The notes: generated from the letters alone by a model not told the origin. Numbered from the stretch's first letter, positions 7,667-16,913 are shown. The stretch: 64,000 nt of DNA from an uncultured Collinsella sp. (GCA_902492235.1 CABUKS010000004.1:1-64000); one strand, 5' to 3'. Translations and numbers: made by a program.

Positions 7667-8186
7667 AAGCTTCCTTCGTATCTATTCGATTCTTCGCCGA
7701 AGGCACGCCGGCCCACGGGCGAAATAACATGCACGTGCTATGCGTGCATCAGATACGACAGGAAGAAAGCGGCTGCTCAGAGCGCACTTGGGGAACAACA
7801 GGAGAGGCCCCGTATACCAGGGGCCGCCGAATTGCGATGTATGCTTTGGTCAAATCCTTCATAGCGGGGAGGTATTCTAGCAGCCGTCTTCGCCCCTTTC
7901 AAGGGATGTAACCCAGACGTTGATTTTCTTCACCGAGGCGCCATCGTTGACGGGTGGCGTGCTTCTCTATCGCCACACCGCGGGGCGAGGGAACGCCGCG
8001 GCGAGCTTGTACATCGGCTATGTGTGCAGCTGCGAGCGTGTCGCCGGCGCGCGCTGGGCGCCAGTCCGATCCGGCCGACTCTTGCCGACGGTCGGTCGCC
8101 GTCCTCCTCCATCTCCGCCTGCTCTGTTTTTGCTCGGCTCCCTTGTCGTATCATGGACGGACGAGAATTGAGCGAAGGCGGTACGT
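7667..8186. other. 520-bp intergenic region without a gene
   Basis: No convincing coding frame was found. It holds a TGCAC-N9-GTGCA dyad near 7730-7750 upstream of the MFS gene and a GGCCCC/GGGGCC hairpin near 7805-7827. It should contain promoters for the MFS unit (leftward) and the ArsC-like gene (rightward). Confidence 0.5.
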
Positions 8187-8527
8187 ATGAACATCCAGAT
8201 ATTCGGCATGAAGAAAAGCTTCGATACTAAGAAGGCGCAGCGCTATTTCAAGGAACGTCGTGTGAAGTTCCAGTTCATCGACTTGAAGGAAAAGGGATGA
8301 GCAAAGGCGAGCTCGAAAGCGTGGCGCGCGCCGTCGGCGGGATCGACGCTGTGATCGATCCAAAGGCGAAAGATGCCGACACGGTTGCGCTCGTACAGTA
8401 TCTTGCTGCCGACCAGAAGTTCGAAAAGGTGCTCGATAACCAGCAGATTCTTCGTGAGCCCATCGTTCGCAACGGCCGCCAGGCAACCGTTGGCTACGAG
8501 CCTGACGTGTGGAAGGGCTGGGAATAA
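8187..8527 (+). pseudogene. ArsC/Spx-like thioredoxin-fold protein, split by a frameshift
   Basis: The ATG at 8187 encodes MNIQIFGMKKSFDTKKAQRY and continues to FIDLKEKG before a TGA at 8298-8300. A second frame starts with an overlapping ATG at 8297 and encodes the rest, including ILREPIVRNGRQATVGYEPD, to 8527. Joined, the two pieces give an ArsC/Spx-family protein of about 113 aa, a normal length; one missing base at the junction would explain the split. ATGA overlaps can also couple translation of two separate chains. The CxxC redox pair of classical members is absent (FGMKKSF). A sequencing error is the simplest alternative. Confidence 0.7.
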
Positions 8528-8545
8528 AGCGGCTGGGAATAAAGT

Positions 8546-8593
8546 GAAGCGCCCACGCCCGTGGTTTTATCCACGGACGCGGGCGCTTGCGTA
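8546..8593 (+). terminator. GC-rich hairpin after the ArsC-like gene
   Basis: AAGCGCCCACGCCCGTGG pairs with CCACGGACGCGGGCGCTT across a 6-nt loop. No T-run follows, so termination is likely but not certain. Confidence 0.5.
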
Positions 8594-8719
8594 AGACGTC
8601 TCTTGTCGTTTGAGTGGAGCGCCCCGGCGGCGCTGAACAACGCGCCCCGGTGACGTGGCTGAACTCGGGGCTCTTTGTGCCGCGCATCTATGAGAGGAGA
8701 TATTTGATGCGCATGGGCG

Positions 8720-10498
8720 CTACTCCATGTAGCCACCCTGAATGGCGGAAACTGCATGCTCGGTAAAGAACTCGAGCGTGCCGGAGGTATAGCGATTAGC
8801 CTTGGGCTTCCAAGCGGCTCGGCGCTCGGCCAGGGCGGCGTCGACCTCGGCCGGCTCCATCTCCTTGCCGGCGATGCCCACGATGGACAGCGAGCGCTCG
8901 GGGATGTTGATCTGGATCAGGTCGCCTTCCTCGATCAGGGCAATCGGGCCGCCCACGGCAGCCTCGGGCGAAACGTGTCCGATAGCCGGGCCCTTGGAGG
9001 CGCCGGAGAAGCGGCCATCGGTGATCAGGGCAATGCTCGCACCCAGCTCGGGATCGCTGGCGATAGCCTCAGTGGTGTAGAACATCTCGGGCATTCCGGA
9101 ACCCTTGGGGCCCTCATAGCGAATGATGACAGCATCGCCGGGTTTGACCTCGTGCGTCAGGACGGCGCGGATGGCGTCCTCCTCGCAGTCGAACGGACGG
9201 GCCTTGAGCGTAGCCTGGAACATCTCACGCGGAACGACGGTGTGCTTGACGACGGCGCCCTCGGGGGCAAGGCTGCCGTGAAGGATGGCGATGGAGCCAT
9301 CGGTGCCGAAAGCCTGGTCAAACGGACGGATGATGTCCTCGCGCTTGAGATTCCACTTCTCAAGGTAACGACCGCACTTCTCGTAGTAACCGTTGTTCTT
9401 AAGGTCCTCGAGGTTTTCGCCGAGGGTCTTGCCGGTGACGGTCATGACATCGAGGTGGAGCATCGACTTGATCTCCTCCATGATGCGCGGCACGCCACCC
9501 GCATAGTAAAAGAACTGCGCCGGCCACTCGCCTGCGGGACGGACGTTAAGCAGGTAGTGAGCGCCACGGTGCAGACGATCGAAGTCGTCGGCGGACATCT
9601 CGATGCCAAACTCGCGGGCAATCGCGGGGATATGCAGCAGCGAGTTGGTGGAGCCCGAAATGGCGCCGTGGACCATGATGAGGTTCTCGAAGGACTCCTT
9701 GGTCACGATGTCGCGGGGGCACAGGTTGTGCTCGGAGAGCCACACGGACTGACGGCCGGCCTCGCGGGCGAACTCGCGCAGGTCGGAGCTGGTGGCGGGC
9801 AGCAGAGCCGTGCCGGGGAGCATAAGGCCCAGGGCCTCGGCCGTGACCTGCATGGTCGAGGCGGTACCCATAAAGGAGCAGGCGCCGCAGCTGGGGCATG
9901 CGTTGTGCTTGGCAAACTCAAGCTCCTCGCGGGAGATCTCGCCGCGCTCGTAGCGGGCAGAAATCGCGCCGAGCTGCTCCAAGGTCAGCAGATCGGGACC
10001 GGCATCCATGACGCCGCCGGTAACGACGATGGAGGGGATGTTGATGCGGCCCATGGCCATGAGGTTCGCAGGCAGGCCCTTATCGCAGCTGGCGACAAAG
10101 ACGCCGGCGTCGAACGGGGTGGCCTTGGCATGGATCTCGATCATGTTGGCGATCATGTCGCGGCTGGGCAGCGAGTAGTTAATGCCGTCGTGTCCCTGGG
10201 CCTCGCCGTCGCAGATATCGGTGCAGAAGTAACGGGCACCGTGACCGCCAGCCTCGGCAACGCCGGCACGGACCTCCTCGACCAGCTCGAACAGGCCGGC
10301 AGAACCCGGGTGCGAATCGCCAAAGGTCGACTCGATAATGACCTGCGGCTTGTCCAGATCCTCGATAGACCAGCCAGAGCCCAGGCGCAGCGGGTCCATC
10401 TCGGGGCTGATGGTGCGAAACTTGCCGGAACGCGGCTGCAGCTTGGCAACCAGGTCGGCTGCCTCCTGCTGAATCTGTGCCTTGGTCTTCTCGTCCAT
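8720..10498 (-). CDS. IlvD/Edd family dehydratase, probable sugar-acid dehydratase
   Basis: 592 aa, the usual family length. Fe-S ligand motifs are present ([10 protein letters not shown] and [18 protein letters not shown]), as are [17 protein letters not shown] C-terminal features. IlvD/Edd enzymes remove water from dihydroxy acids or aldonic acids. The neighbours are a GntP permease, a FadR-type regulator and uronate enzymes rather than ilv genes, so an aldonate dehydratase (gluconate, galactonate or similar to 2-keto-3-deoxy acid) is more likely than branched-chain synthesis. The ATG at 10498 follows AGAGGAG; the frame extends to 10534 without a ribosome site. It probably shares a transcript with gntP, 108 bp upstream. 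Confidence 0.8.
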   Translation of the reverse strand: MDEKTKAQIQQEAADLVAKLQPRSGKFRTISPEMDPLRLGSGWSIEDLDKPQVIIESTFGDSHPGSAGLFELVEEVRAGVAEAGGHGARYFCTDICDGEAQGHDGINYSLPSRDMIANMIEIHAKATPFDAGVFVASCDKGLPANLMAMGRINIPSIVVTGGVMDAGPDLLTLEQLGAISARYERGEISREELEFAKHNACPSCGACSFMGTASTMQVTAEALGLMLPGTALLPATSSDLREFAREAGRQSVWLSEHNLCPRDIVTKESFENLIMVHGAISGSTNSLLHIPAIAREFGIEMSADDFDRLHRGAHYLLNVRPAGEWPAQFFYYAGGVPRIMEEIKSMLHLDVMTVTGKTLGENLEDLKNNGYYEKCGRYLEKWNLKREDIIRPFDQAFGTDGSIAILHGSLAPEGAVVKHTVVPREMFQATLKARPFDCEEDAIRAVLTHEVKPGDAVIIRYEGPKGSGMPEMFYTTEAIASDPELGASIALITDGRFSGASKGPAIGHVSPEAAVGGPIALIEEGDLIQINIPERSLSIVGIAGKEMEPAEVDAALAERRAAWKPKANRYTSGTLEFFTEHAVSAIQGGYME

Positions 10499-10606
10499 GG
10501 TGCTCTCCTCTTTTGGTTTGAACGGTTGTACCAATCGTTGGTTAATGAATCAGGTGTAAATGGGTACCGAGCGATGCACTCGGCAAAAGATGCTTAGCTA
10601 CGCGAA

Positions 10607-11968
10607 CTAGGCGAAGAACGAAATCACCAGGGCGCAGGCAAGACCCGAAAGGCCGATGAGCGTCTCCATAACGGTCCAGGACTTGAGGGTGGTCTTCTCG
10701 TCAATCTCCAGGAACGAGGAGCACATCCAAAAACCGGCATCGTTGACGTGCGAGAGGGCCGTGGCACCGCCGCAGATAGCAAGACAGATAGCGGCACGCA
10801 TGAGCACCGAGGCCCCTGCAACCGCGGGCATGGCGGCCATAATGCCCGATGCCATGGTCATAGCGACGATGGAGCTGCCGACAGAGGCACGCACCATGAC
10901 GGCAATCAAAAAGGCAACGACCACCAAAGGCAGCGGTGAAGCCTCGAGCATGGGCCCAATAACCTGGCCCAAGCCGCAGTCCTGCAGCATCCAGCGAATG
11001 ACGCCGCCGCAAGCGATAACCAGCAAGATCATGCCGACGGGCTTAAGAGAGCGGTCGAGCAAGGCCTTGAGCTCGGCACCGGAGTAGCCGCGCCGCGCGC
11101 CCAGCAGATACATCGCGACGAGCGTGGCGAGCGTCAAAGCGACGAACGGCTTGCCCAGGAAGGCAAGAATCGAGGCGAGTTCGGCGGGCATGGGGATATA
11201 AGAGGACAACGTGCCCAGCAAAATCAGACAAAGCGGCGTGAGCACGATGGCAAGCACCATGCCAAAGGAGGGAAGCTCCTTTTCGTCGCTCGCACCCTCG
11301 GCAGAGGTAAAGTGCTCCGGAACATCGGTAAAAATGCGACCGCCCACGTTGCGGCCCCACACGACGCCGGCAATCGCCATAGCGATAAAGGCGGTGGGGA
11401 TACCGACGAGGATCATGGTGCCCAGGTCGACACCGAGCGTGCCGGCGACCAGAACCGAACCGGCCGAAGGCGGCACAAACGCATAGCCAGCGGCCAGTCC
11501 CGCGAGCAGCGCGATGCCGTAGTAGAGCGTCGACTTCTTGGTCTGCGATGCCACGCTAAACGCAGGCGGAATCAAAACGACTACGCCCGCCTCAAAGAAC
11601 ACCGTGGTGCCGATGACCAAACCGGTGATGCCCAGCGCCCAGCTGGAGTGGCCCTGGCCAAAGGCGTCAATGAAGGTCTGGGCGATCTTCTTGGCGCCGC
11701 CGCTCTCCTCCAAAATCTGGCCAAACATCGATCCCAGGCCAATGAGCAAGGCGATGTTTTGCAGCGTGGTGCCCACGCCCTTGGTGACGGTGTCTGCCAC
11801 CATATCGAGCGGCATGCCGGCTCCGATACCGATCACGAGCGCCGAGACCATCATCGAAAGCACAGGATGCAGCTTGAACTTAATGATGAGCGCAAGCAGC
11901 AGCGCGATGCCCACGATGGCGGCGATGACCAGCCTGGTGGGGTCGGCCATAAACGTTGGGTCTGACAT
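10607..11968 (-). CDS. GntP family gluconate/aldonate:H+ symporter
   Basis: 453 aa with about 12 membrane helices across its length. Typical GntP features are FKLHPVLSMMVSALVIGIGA near the N-terminus, FVPPSAGSVLVAGTLGVDLG mid-protein and the C-terminal segment containing SHVNDAGFWM. Members import gluconate or related sugar acids at the cytoplasmic membrane. GGAGGAAAG precedes the ATG at 11968. The dehydratase follows it and a FadR-type regulator diverges from it, forming an uptake, dehydration and regulation set. The exact sugar acid is not evident. Confidence 0.88.
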   Translation of the reverse strand: MSDPTFMADPTRLVIAAIVGIALLLALIIKFKLHPVLSMMVSALVIGIGAGMPLDMVADTVTKGVGTTLQNIALLIGLGSMFGQILEESGGAKKIAQTFIDAFGQGHSSWALGITGLVIGTTVFFEAGVVVLIPPAFSVASQTKKSTLYYGIALLAGLAAGYAFVPPSAGSVLVAGTLGVDLGTMILVGIPTAFIAMAIAGVVWGRNVGGRIFTDVPEHFTSAEGASDEKELPSFGMVLAIVLTPLCLILLGTLSSYIPMPAELASILAFLGKPFVALTLATLVAMYLLGARRGYSGAELKALLDRSLKPVGMILLVIACGGVIRWMLQDCGLGQVIGPMLEASPLPLVVVAFLIAVMVRASVGSSIVAMTMASGIMAAMPAVAGASVLMRAAICLAICGGATALSHVNDAGFWMCSSFLEIDEKTTLKSWTVMETLIGLSGLACALVISFFA

Positions 11969-11982
11969 CTTTCCTCCAATTC

Positions 11983-12035
11983 ATCAGACCTTTTGAATTC
12001 GGCTTAGACTATAGCGCGTTTTCAATAGGTCTGAT
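11983..12035. promoter_or_regulatory. candidate FadR-type operator pair upstream of gntP
   Basis: ATCAGACCT (11983-11991) and its exact complement AGGTCTGAT (12027-12035) face each other across 35 bp. They lie in the divergent region between gntP and the FadR-type gene. A related GGGTCTGAC overlaps the gntP start at 11959-11967. These are plausible targets for the neighbouring regulator. Confidence 0.4.
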
Positions 12036-12078
12036 GTTTAAAAGGGAAACTTTTTCGAAATACATCTGATGTATTTGC

Positions 12079-12106
12079 TGAACGATCTGTTTTTGACGGT
12101 AAACGG
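12079..12106 (-). promoter_or_regulatory. copy D of the 28-bp AACGG-N16-AACGG motif
   Basis: It begins TGAACGAT, has TTT at motif positions 12-14 and ends AACGG with the same 28-bp length as the copies at 20474, 27720, 32651 and 48951. It lies in the gntP/fadR-type divergent region. Confidence 0.45.
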
Positions 12107-12201
12107 CCACTTACAGTTCTCCATTGTCGGAGCGAACCACCGCGGCTTCTGTTAAATGAGCTAGAATAGCTCTGATGAATTCTTTTGATATGAGGTGAAG
12201 C

Positions 12202-12894
12202 GTGGCACGAGCCGATTCGGGACTCCCCGAGCAGATTTCGGAGAAAATTATTCAACTGATCCTGGATGAGCATCTTGAGCAAGGCGACCGCCTGCCCAAG
12301 GAGGCTGTGCTCGTCGAGCGCCTGGGTGCTGGCAGGAGCACCGTACGCGAGGCTATGAAGCTGCTGCAGTCGCGCAACATCGTGCGCATTAAACAGGGCT
12401 CGGGCACCTATGTGGCATCAAACCCCGGCGTTGCCGACGATCCGCTGGGCTTTACCTTTATCGATGACAAGAGGCGCCTGGCACGCGACCTGCTCGAAGT
12501 GCGCTTTATGATCGAGCCGCAGATGGCCAGCATGGCCGCAGAGCACGCGACCGACGATCAAATCATCTGCATTAAAGAGCTTTGCGATGAGTCCGAGCAC
12601 TTGGCCGCGCGGGACGAAGACTATTCTGCCGCCGACACCGCGTTTCACATCGCAATTGCCGAAAGCTGCGGCAACCTCGTCGTTCCCCGCCTAATGGGCG
12701 TGCTCAAGGCGCCTGTCCCCCTGTTTATTGACGTGACCGGCAAAAAGCTGGTTGAGGAAACCATCCGCACCCACCGTGGCGTGGCCGACGCCATCGCCGC
12801 GCGCAATCCCACCGCAGCGCACGACGCGATGTACCTGCATCTGGTGTACAACCGCAACATGATCGCAGAGGGAGCGCAGGAACAGAGCAAATAG
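12202..12894 (+). CDS. FadR-type GntR family regulator of the gntP/dehydratase unit
   Basis: 230 aa. The winged helix (about 10-75) contains LPKEAVLVERLGAGRSTVREA and RIKQGSGTYV. The FCD domain (about 90-215) has DTAFHIAIAESCGN with the metal- or ligand-binding Asp/His pattern. The GTG at 12202 follows AGGTG; no better start is seen. It diverges from gntP, so it likely represses the uptake/dehydratase operon until a sugar acid is present. Candidate operators ATCAGACCT/AGGTCTGAT lie between the genes. It differs from the GntR protein at the left edge in sequence and setting. Confidence 0.85.
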   Translation: MARADSGLPEQISEKIIQLILDEHLEQGDRLPKEAVLVERLGAGRSTVREAMKLLQSRNIVRIKQGSGTYVASNPGVADDPLGFTFIDDKRRLARDLLEVRFMIEPQMASMAAEHATDDQIICIKELCDESEHLAARDEDYSAADTAFHIAIAESCGNLVVPRLMGVLKAPVPLFIDVTGKKLVEETIRTHRGVADAIAARNPTAAHDAMYLHLVYNRNMIAEGAQEQSK

Positions 12895-12937
12895 ACGTCC
12901 GCACGGCAAGGGCGAGACTACCGTTCGCCTTTTAAAA

Positions 12938-12949
12938 GTGAACGTTCAC
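12938..12949. promoter_or_regulatory. uronate LacI operator upstream of dhuD-like gene
   Basis: GTGAACGTTCAC is a perfect 12-bp palindrome. A weaker relative (ATGAACGTTTCT) lies at 13028-13039 just before the dhuD start, giving a proximal/distal pair. Confidence 0.65.
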
Positions 12950-13054
12950 CTGATTTTAGGGAATAAGGGGTGGCTATTACGCTGCTTCACCTATACTGAC
13001 CTTGTATGAAAAGCAAGACTTATATAGATGAACGTTTCTTTTGAAAGGATCGCT

Positions 13055-13864
13055 ATGTCTGATCTTATGGACAGCTTCCGTCTGGACGGCAAGGTCGCAC
13101 TGGTGACCGGCGCCACCTACGGCATTGGCATGGCCATTGCCGAGGCGCTCGGAGAGGCCGGCGCCAAGATCGCCTTTAACGCCCGTCACGCCGACAAAGT
13201 CGCCGAAGCCGAGAAGCACTACCGTGAGCTGGGCTTTGACGCTCACGGCTATGTTGCCGACGTCACCGACGAGACTGTCGTCGCCGAGCTCATCGCCAAG
13301 ATCGAGGCCGACTTTGGCACCACGCCCGACATCCTGGTCAACAACGCCGGCGTCATCCAGCGTACCCCGATGCTCGACATGAGCGCCGAGGACTTCCGCC
13401 GCGTCGTCGATATCGACCTCAACGCACCGTTTATCGTGTCAAAGGCCTGCCTGCCTGGCATGATCGCCAAGGGCCACGGCAAGATCATCAACATCTGCTC
13501 GATGATGAGCGAGCTGGGTCGCGAGACCATCGCCGGCTATGCTGCCGCCAAGGGCGGACTCAAGATGCTCACCAAGAACATCTGCTCCGAGTTTGGCGAG
13601 GCCAACATCCAGTGCAACGGCATTGGGCCCGGCTACATCGCCACGCCGCAGACCGCGCCGCTGCGCGAGACGCAGCCTGACGGAAGCCGCCATCCGTTTG
13701 ACCAGTTCATCATTGCCAAGACGCCGGCCGCCCGTTGGGGCACGCCCGAGGACCTGAAGGGCCCCGCCGTGTTCCTGGCTTCCGACGCGTCGAACTTCGT
13801 CAACGGCCACATCCTCTACGTCGACGGCGGCATCCTCGCATACATTGGAAAGCAGCCTCAATAA
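13055..13864 (+). CDS. SDR dehydrogenase, DhuD/KduD-like
   Basis: 269 aa classical short-chain dehydrogenase/reductase. It has the NAD(P) motif TGATYGIG near residue 21, NNAG near 98, a catalytic Ser in NICSMMSELG and Tyr/Lys in YAAAKG. Relatives include 2-deoxy-gluconate/3-deoxy-hexulosonate dehydrogenases (KduD, DhuD) and gluconate 5-dehydrogenase. The next gene is an RpiB-like isomerase of DhuI size. The pair therefore fits conversion of unsaturated-uronate product, through 3-deoxy-hexulosonate, to 2-keto-3-deoxygluconate in the cytoplasm. The ATG at 13055 follows GAAAGGA; the frame's earlier ATG at 13028 lies in the operator. The function is inferred from the pairing. Confidence 0.7.
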   Translation: MSDLMDSFRLDGKVALVTGATYGIGMAIAEALGEAGAKIAFNARHADKVAEAEKHYRELGFDAHGYVADVTDETVVAELIAKIEADFGTTPDILVNNAGVIQRTPMLDMSAEDFRRVVDIDLNAPFIVSKACLPGMIAKGHGKIINICSMMSELGRETIAGYAAAKGGLKMLTKNICSEFGEANIQCNGIGPGYIATPQTAPLRETQPDGSRHPFDQFIIAKTPAARWGTPEDLKGPAVFLASDASNFVNGHILYVDGGILAYIGKQPQ

Positions 13865-13868
13865 GCGT

Positions 13869-13982
13869 CACCGCAACTGCCCACATCAGGTTTCATCCAC
13901 TCGTTTTTCATTTGAGTTGCGGTGAGATAAGGATTGGTTTTGGCTTCTATCAGGCAAAACAGTCCGTATTCCACCGCAAGTT
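13869..13982. repeat. TTGCGGTG palindromic repeat, compound copy
   Basis: CACCGCAACT (13869-13878) pairs with AGTTGCGGTG (13915-13924). A further right arm, AAACAGTCCGTATTCCACCG, ends the unit near 13982. It fills the dhuD-dhuI gap, so transcripts of the pair would carry the hairpin. Confidence 0.7.
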
Positions 13983-14004
13983 AGAAATAGGAAGGTAATT
14001 CGCA

Positions 14005-14646
14005 ATGAAAATCGCTCTGATCAACGAAAACTCTCAGAACTCCAAGAACCCTATGATCGAGGCTGCCCTTAAGAAGGTTGTCGAGCCCATGGGCCACACT
14101 GTCTTTAACTATGGCATGTATGCCGATGCCGACTCCAAGCCCCTCACCTACGTGCAGAACGGCATCCTTGCCGCCGTGCTGCTCAACTCCGGCGCTGCCG
14201 ACTACGTCGTGACCGGCTGCGGCACCGGCGAGGGCGCCATGCTCGCCTGCAACTCCTTCCCCGGCGTGCTGTGCGGCCATGTTGCCGACCCGCTCGATGC
14301 CTACACCTTTGCCCAGGTCAACGACGGTAACGCTGTCGCCATGCCCTTCGCCCTCAAGAACGGCTGGGGCCAGGAGCTCAACCTCGAGTACACCTTTGAG
14401 AAGCTCTTTGGCTTTGGTTCGGGCAACGGCTATCCTGCCGAGCGTGTTGAGCCCGAGCAGCGCAACAAGAAGATCCTCGACGGCGTCCGCGCTGTGACTA
14501 TGCGTCCGCTCGTCGACGTTCTGGGCGAGATCGATCAGGACCTGGTGAAGGGCGCACTTGCCGGCGAACACTTCCAGGAGTACTTCTTTGCCAACGCAAC
14601 CGACGAGGCCATCATCGCCAAGGTCAAGGAGATCCTGGGCCTCTAA
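14005..14646 (+). CDS. RpiB/LacAB-family isomerase, DhuI-like
   Basis: 213 aa, longer than RpiB (about 150) and equal to the streptococcal isomerase DhuI. The N-terminal RpiB-like core (MKIALINENSQNSKN) includes the phosphate/substrate loop region VTGCGTGEGAMLACN; a C-terminal extension follows. DhuI opens 4-deoxy-5-keto-uronate (from unsaturated GlcA/GalA) to the 2,5-diketo form in place of KduI, and DhuD then reduces it. The adjacent SDR gene supports this reading. GGAAGG precedes the ATG at 14005. An ordinary sugar-phosphate isomerase role is the alternative. Confidence 0.72.
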   Translation: MKIALINENSQNSKNPMIEAALKKVVEPMGHTVFNYGMYADADSKPLTYVQNGILAAVLLNSGAADYVVTGCGTGEGAMLACNSFPGVLCGHVADPLDAYTFAQVNDGNAVAMPFALKNGWGQELNLEYTFEKLFGFGSGNGYPAERVEPEQRNKKILDGVRAVTMRPLVDVLGEIDQDLVKGALAGEHFQEYFFANATDEAIIAKVKEILGL

Positions 14647-14672
14647 TCGCACGACTCATTGCAGCTAACGCA

Positions 14673-14713
14673 AGCGGCGGTCGTCCCATGTACGGAACGA
14701 CCGCCGCTTTTTG
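14673..14713 (+). terminator. intrinsic terminator after dhuI-like gene
   Basis: AGCGGCGGTCGT pairs perfectly with ACGACCGCCGCT and is followed by TTTT. It ends the rightward dhuD-dhuI unit facing the convergent flavin oxidoreductase gene. Confidence 0.9.
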
Positions 14714-14766
14714 CTATCTACCGACTGACGCCGCGGGGATAGGCCTCACATGCACCAAGGGGTTGA

Positions 14767-16716
14767 CTAGAGCTCGCAAGCAACCTTGTAGCCATCGCCG
14801 ATGGCGTCGCGGATGTTGCCGCACTTGTTGGCATCGCCCAACACGTGGGTGGTAACGCCGGCTGCAGCAAGGTCGTCGGCCAACTTGGTATTGGGACGAT
14901 AGCCCATGGCAAGTACCAGCGTATCGGCATCGGCGATGGTGTGGATCTCGCCGTCCTTTTCGTAGCTGATGGCATCCTCGGTAATCTCGGTCACCTTGGC
15001 CTCGGTCAGCACGTGAACGCCCTTGGAGAGCATGCGCGTGATGAGCACCGCGCGACCGGCGCCGCCCTCGTTGGCGGCGAGCGTCTTGGTCATCTCGATG
15101 ACGGTGACGTCGCGATTGGCCGGCGACAGATCGTTGACCAACGGGGCCAGGTAGTCGGCCGTCTCGCAACCGACGGTGCCGCCGCCCACGATGACAATCT
15201 TCTTGCCCGGGAAAGCCTTGCCGCCCAACAGGTCGTCAGCCGTCATGACCTGCTTAAATCCCTGCATGAAGGCCGGGGCGATGGGCTCGGCGCCATAGGC
15301 CAGGACAACCTCGTAGCCCGCGTAGTCACGCTGAATGTCCTCGGCAGTAAGCTCGGTGCCAAATACGCACTTCACGCCGGCCTCGGCCAGGCGACGGTAC
15401 TGATACTTGATCACGCGGGTGAGCTCCTGCTTTGCCGGCGGAACGGCCGCGATGCGCATCTCGCCGCCCGGTTCGTCCTGCTTGTCCACGAGCACCACGT
15501 TGTGGCCGCGCTTGGCGGCAATGTAGGCCGCCTCCATACCCGCAGGACCGGCACCCACAACCAGCACGTTCTTGACCTCGGCGGCAGGCTCGTAGCCAGC
15601 CTCGTCGCGCTCCACGTCCGGGTTGACAGTGCAGGAGATGCGCTTGCCAAACATAATGCCGTTCAGGCAGCGCAGGCAGCCGATGCAGGGGCGGATGTCG
15701 TCGGCGTTGCCGGCAGCGGCCTTATTGCAGAACTCGGCATCGCACAGATTGGCGCGGCCCATCATGCAGATGTCGGCAGCGCCGTCCTCGATCAGCTCCT
15801 CGGCGATCCAGGCCTCGTTGATACGTCCGACGGTGGCGACGGGAATGTTGACGTGCTTCTTGATCTCGCGCGAGCAGGCGGCATGCGAGGCCTGCTGCGT
15901 ACCGGCGGCGGGAATCGCGGAGCCGCGCTTGATGGTGGTGCCGCCCGACACATGAATCATGTCGACGCCGGCCTTCTCCAGGCGACGCGAGACGTAGATC
16001 ATGTCGTTGAGGGTCAGGCCGCCATCGGTGTACTCGTCGCCCGAGATACGGACGTCGATGATAAAGTCCTTGCCGCAGCGCTCGCGAATCTCGGCGATGA
16101 CCTCGAGTAAGAAGCGCATGCGGGCGTCGAGCGAGCCGCCGTACTCATCGGTACGCTTGTTATAGAGCGGGGTCAAGAAACCGCCGAGCATGCCGTGGGC
16201 GTGCGCCGCATGGACCTCGACGCCATCGACACCGGCCTTCTGCATACGCACGGCAGCGTCGCCAAACTGATGCGTGAGCTCGTGAATCTCATCGACCGTA
16301 ATGGGGCGCGGCGCCTCGCGGGCATAGGACGGGCCCACAAAGGACGGAGCGATCAGGCGCGGCGTACCCGGAATGTTAAAGGCCATGTAGGCGGGGTGGA
16401 AGAGCTGCGGCATGATCTTGCAGCCATACTCGTGGACGGCCGCGGCGAGCTTTTCCCAGCCAGGGATAAACGTGTCGTCGTAGCAGCACATGTCACCCGG
16501 CAGATAGGTATAGGTAGGCTCGACCGTCACGACCTCGGTGATGATGAGGCCCACGCCGCCCTTGGCGCGGGCACGGTAATGATCGACCAAGTCGTCGGTC
16601 ACATAGCCATGATCGGCCAGGTTGGTGGACACCGGCGGCATAAAGACGCGGTTCTTGACCTCGGTCGTACCGACCTTGATCGGGCTAAAGAGCATTGGAT
16701 AGGCAGAGGACTCCAT
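14767..16716 (-). CDS. FMN/FAD/4Fe-4S oxidoreductase, Old Yellow Enzyme/2,4-dienoyl-CoA reductase type
   Basis: 649 aa in the usual family order. An OYE-type TIM barrel (about 1-330) contains HAAHAHGMLGGFL and YGGSLDARMRFLLEV. A cysteine cluster CIGCLRCLNG and SCTVNP (about 345-375) binds 4Fe-4S. A C-terminal FAD/NAD(P) module has VVGAGPAGMEAAY and IVGGGTVGCETADYL. Such enzymes reduce enone or enoate double bonds with NAD(P)H and are common in gut anaerobes. The substrate is unknown. AAAGGAACC precedes the ATG at 16716. It is flanked by uronate genes and followed upstream by a GltD-like flavoprotein, so a role in sugar-derived unsaturated intermediates is possible but unproven. Confidence 0.85.
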   Translation of the reverse strand: MESSAYPMLFSPIKVGTTEVKNRVFMPPVSTNLADHGYVTDDLVDHYRARAKGGVGLIITEVVTVEPTYTYLPGDMCCYDDTFIPGWEKLAAAVHEYGCKIMPQLFHPAYMAFNIPGTPRLIAPSFVGPSYAREAPRPITVDEIHELTHQFGDAAVRMQKAGVDGVEVHAAHAHGMLGGFLTPLYNKRTDEYGGSLDARMRFLLEVIAEIRERCGKDFIIDVRISGDEYTDGGLTLNDMIYVSRRLEKAGVDMIHVSGGTTIKRGSAIPAAGTQQASHAACSREIKKHVNIPVATVGRINEAWIAEELIEDGAADICMMGRANLCDAEFCNKAAAGNADDIRPCIGCLRCLNGIMFGKRISCTVNPDVERDEAGYEPAAEVKNVLVVGAGPAGMEAAYIAAKRGHNVVLVDKQDEPGGEMRIAAVPPAKQELTRVIKYQYRRLAEAGVKCVFGTELTAEDIQRDYAGYEVVLAYGAEPIAPAFMQGFKQVMTADDLLGGKAFPGKKIVIVGGGTVGCETADYLAPLVNDLSPANRDVTVIEMTKTLAANEGGAGRAVLITRMLSKGVHVLTEAKVTEITEDAISYEKDGEIHTIADADTLVLAMGYRPNTKLADDLAAAGVTTHVLGDANKCGNIRDAIGDGYKVACEL

Positions 16717-16831
16717 ACAGGGTTCCTTTCATTTGAGCCGCTCGGCGGCAGTTGCTGACGTACCTATCGTACCAGCAACCGTGCAGCACCCGACCGCACG
16801 CGCTCCCCCAGTCTCTGCTCAACCCCCAAAA

Positions 16832-16898
16832 AGTTGCGGTGGAATACGGAGTAGATAAGGCTTTTGACAGCCAAAACAGTCCGTATTTCACCGCAACT
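16832..16898. repeat. TTGCGGTGGAATA palindromic repeat copy
   Basis: Arms at 16832-16850 and 16880-16898 form a 19-bp inverted repeat with one G-T mismatch. Both arms match the copies at 69-95, 876-940 and 13869-13982. It lies between two leftward oxidoreductase genes. Confidence 0.85.
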
Positions 16899-16913
16899 AA
16901 TGGATGGAATGTG

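Noticed and set aside
8720..10498. ilvD of branched-chain amino acid synthesis
   Set aside because: The family fits, but the neighbours are a gluconate-type permease and a sugar-acid regulator and no ilv genes are near, so a sugar-acid dehydratase is favoured.
8756..10597. Open frame of 613 codons on the plus strand
   Set aside because: Exact antisense of the IlvD/Edd gene with no recognisable domain.
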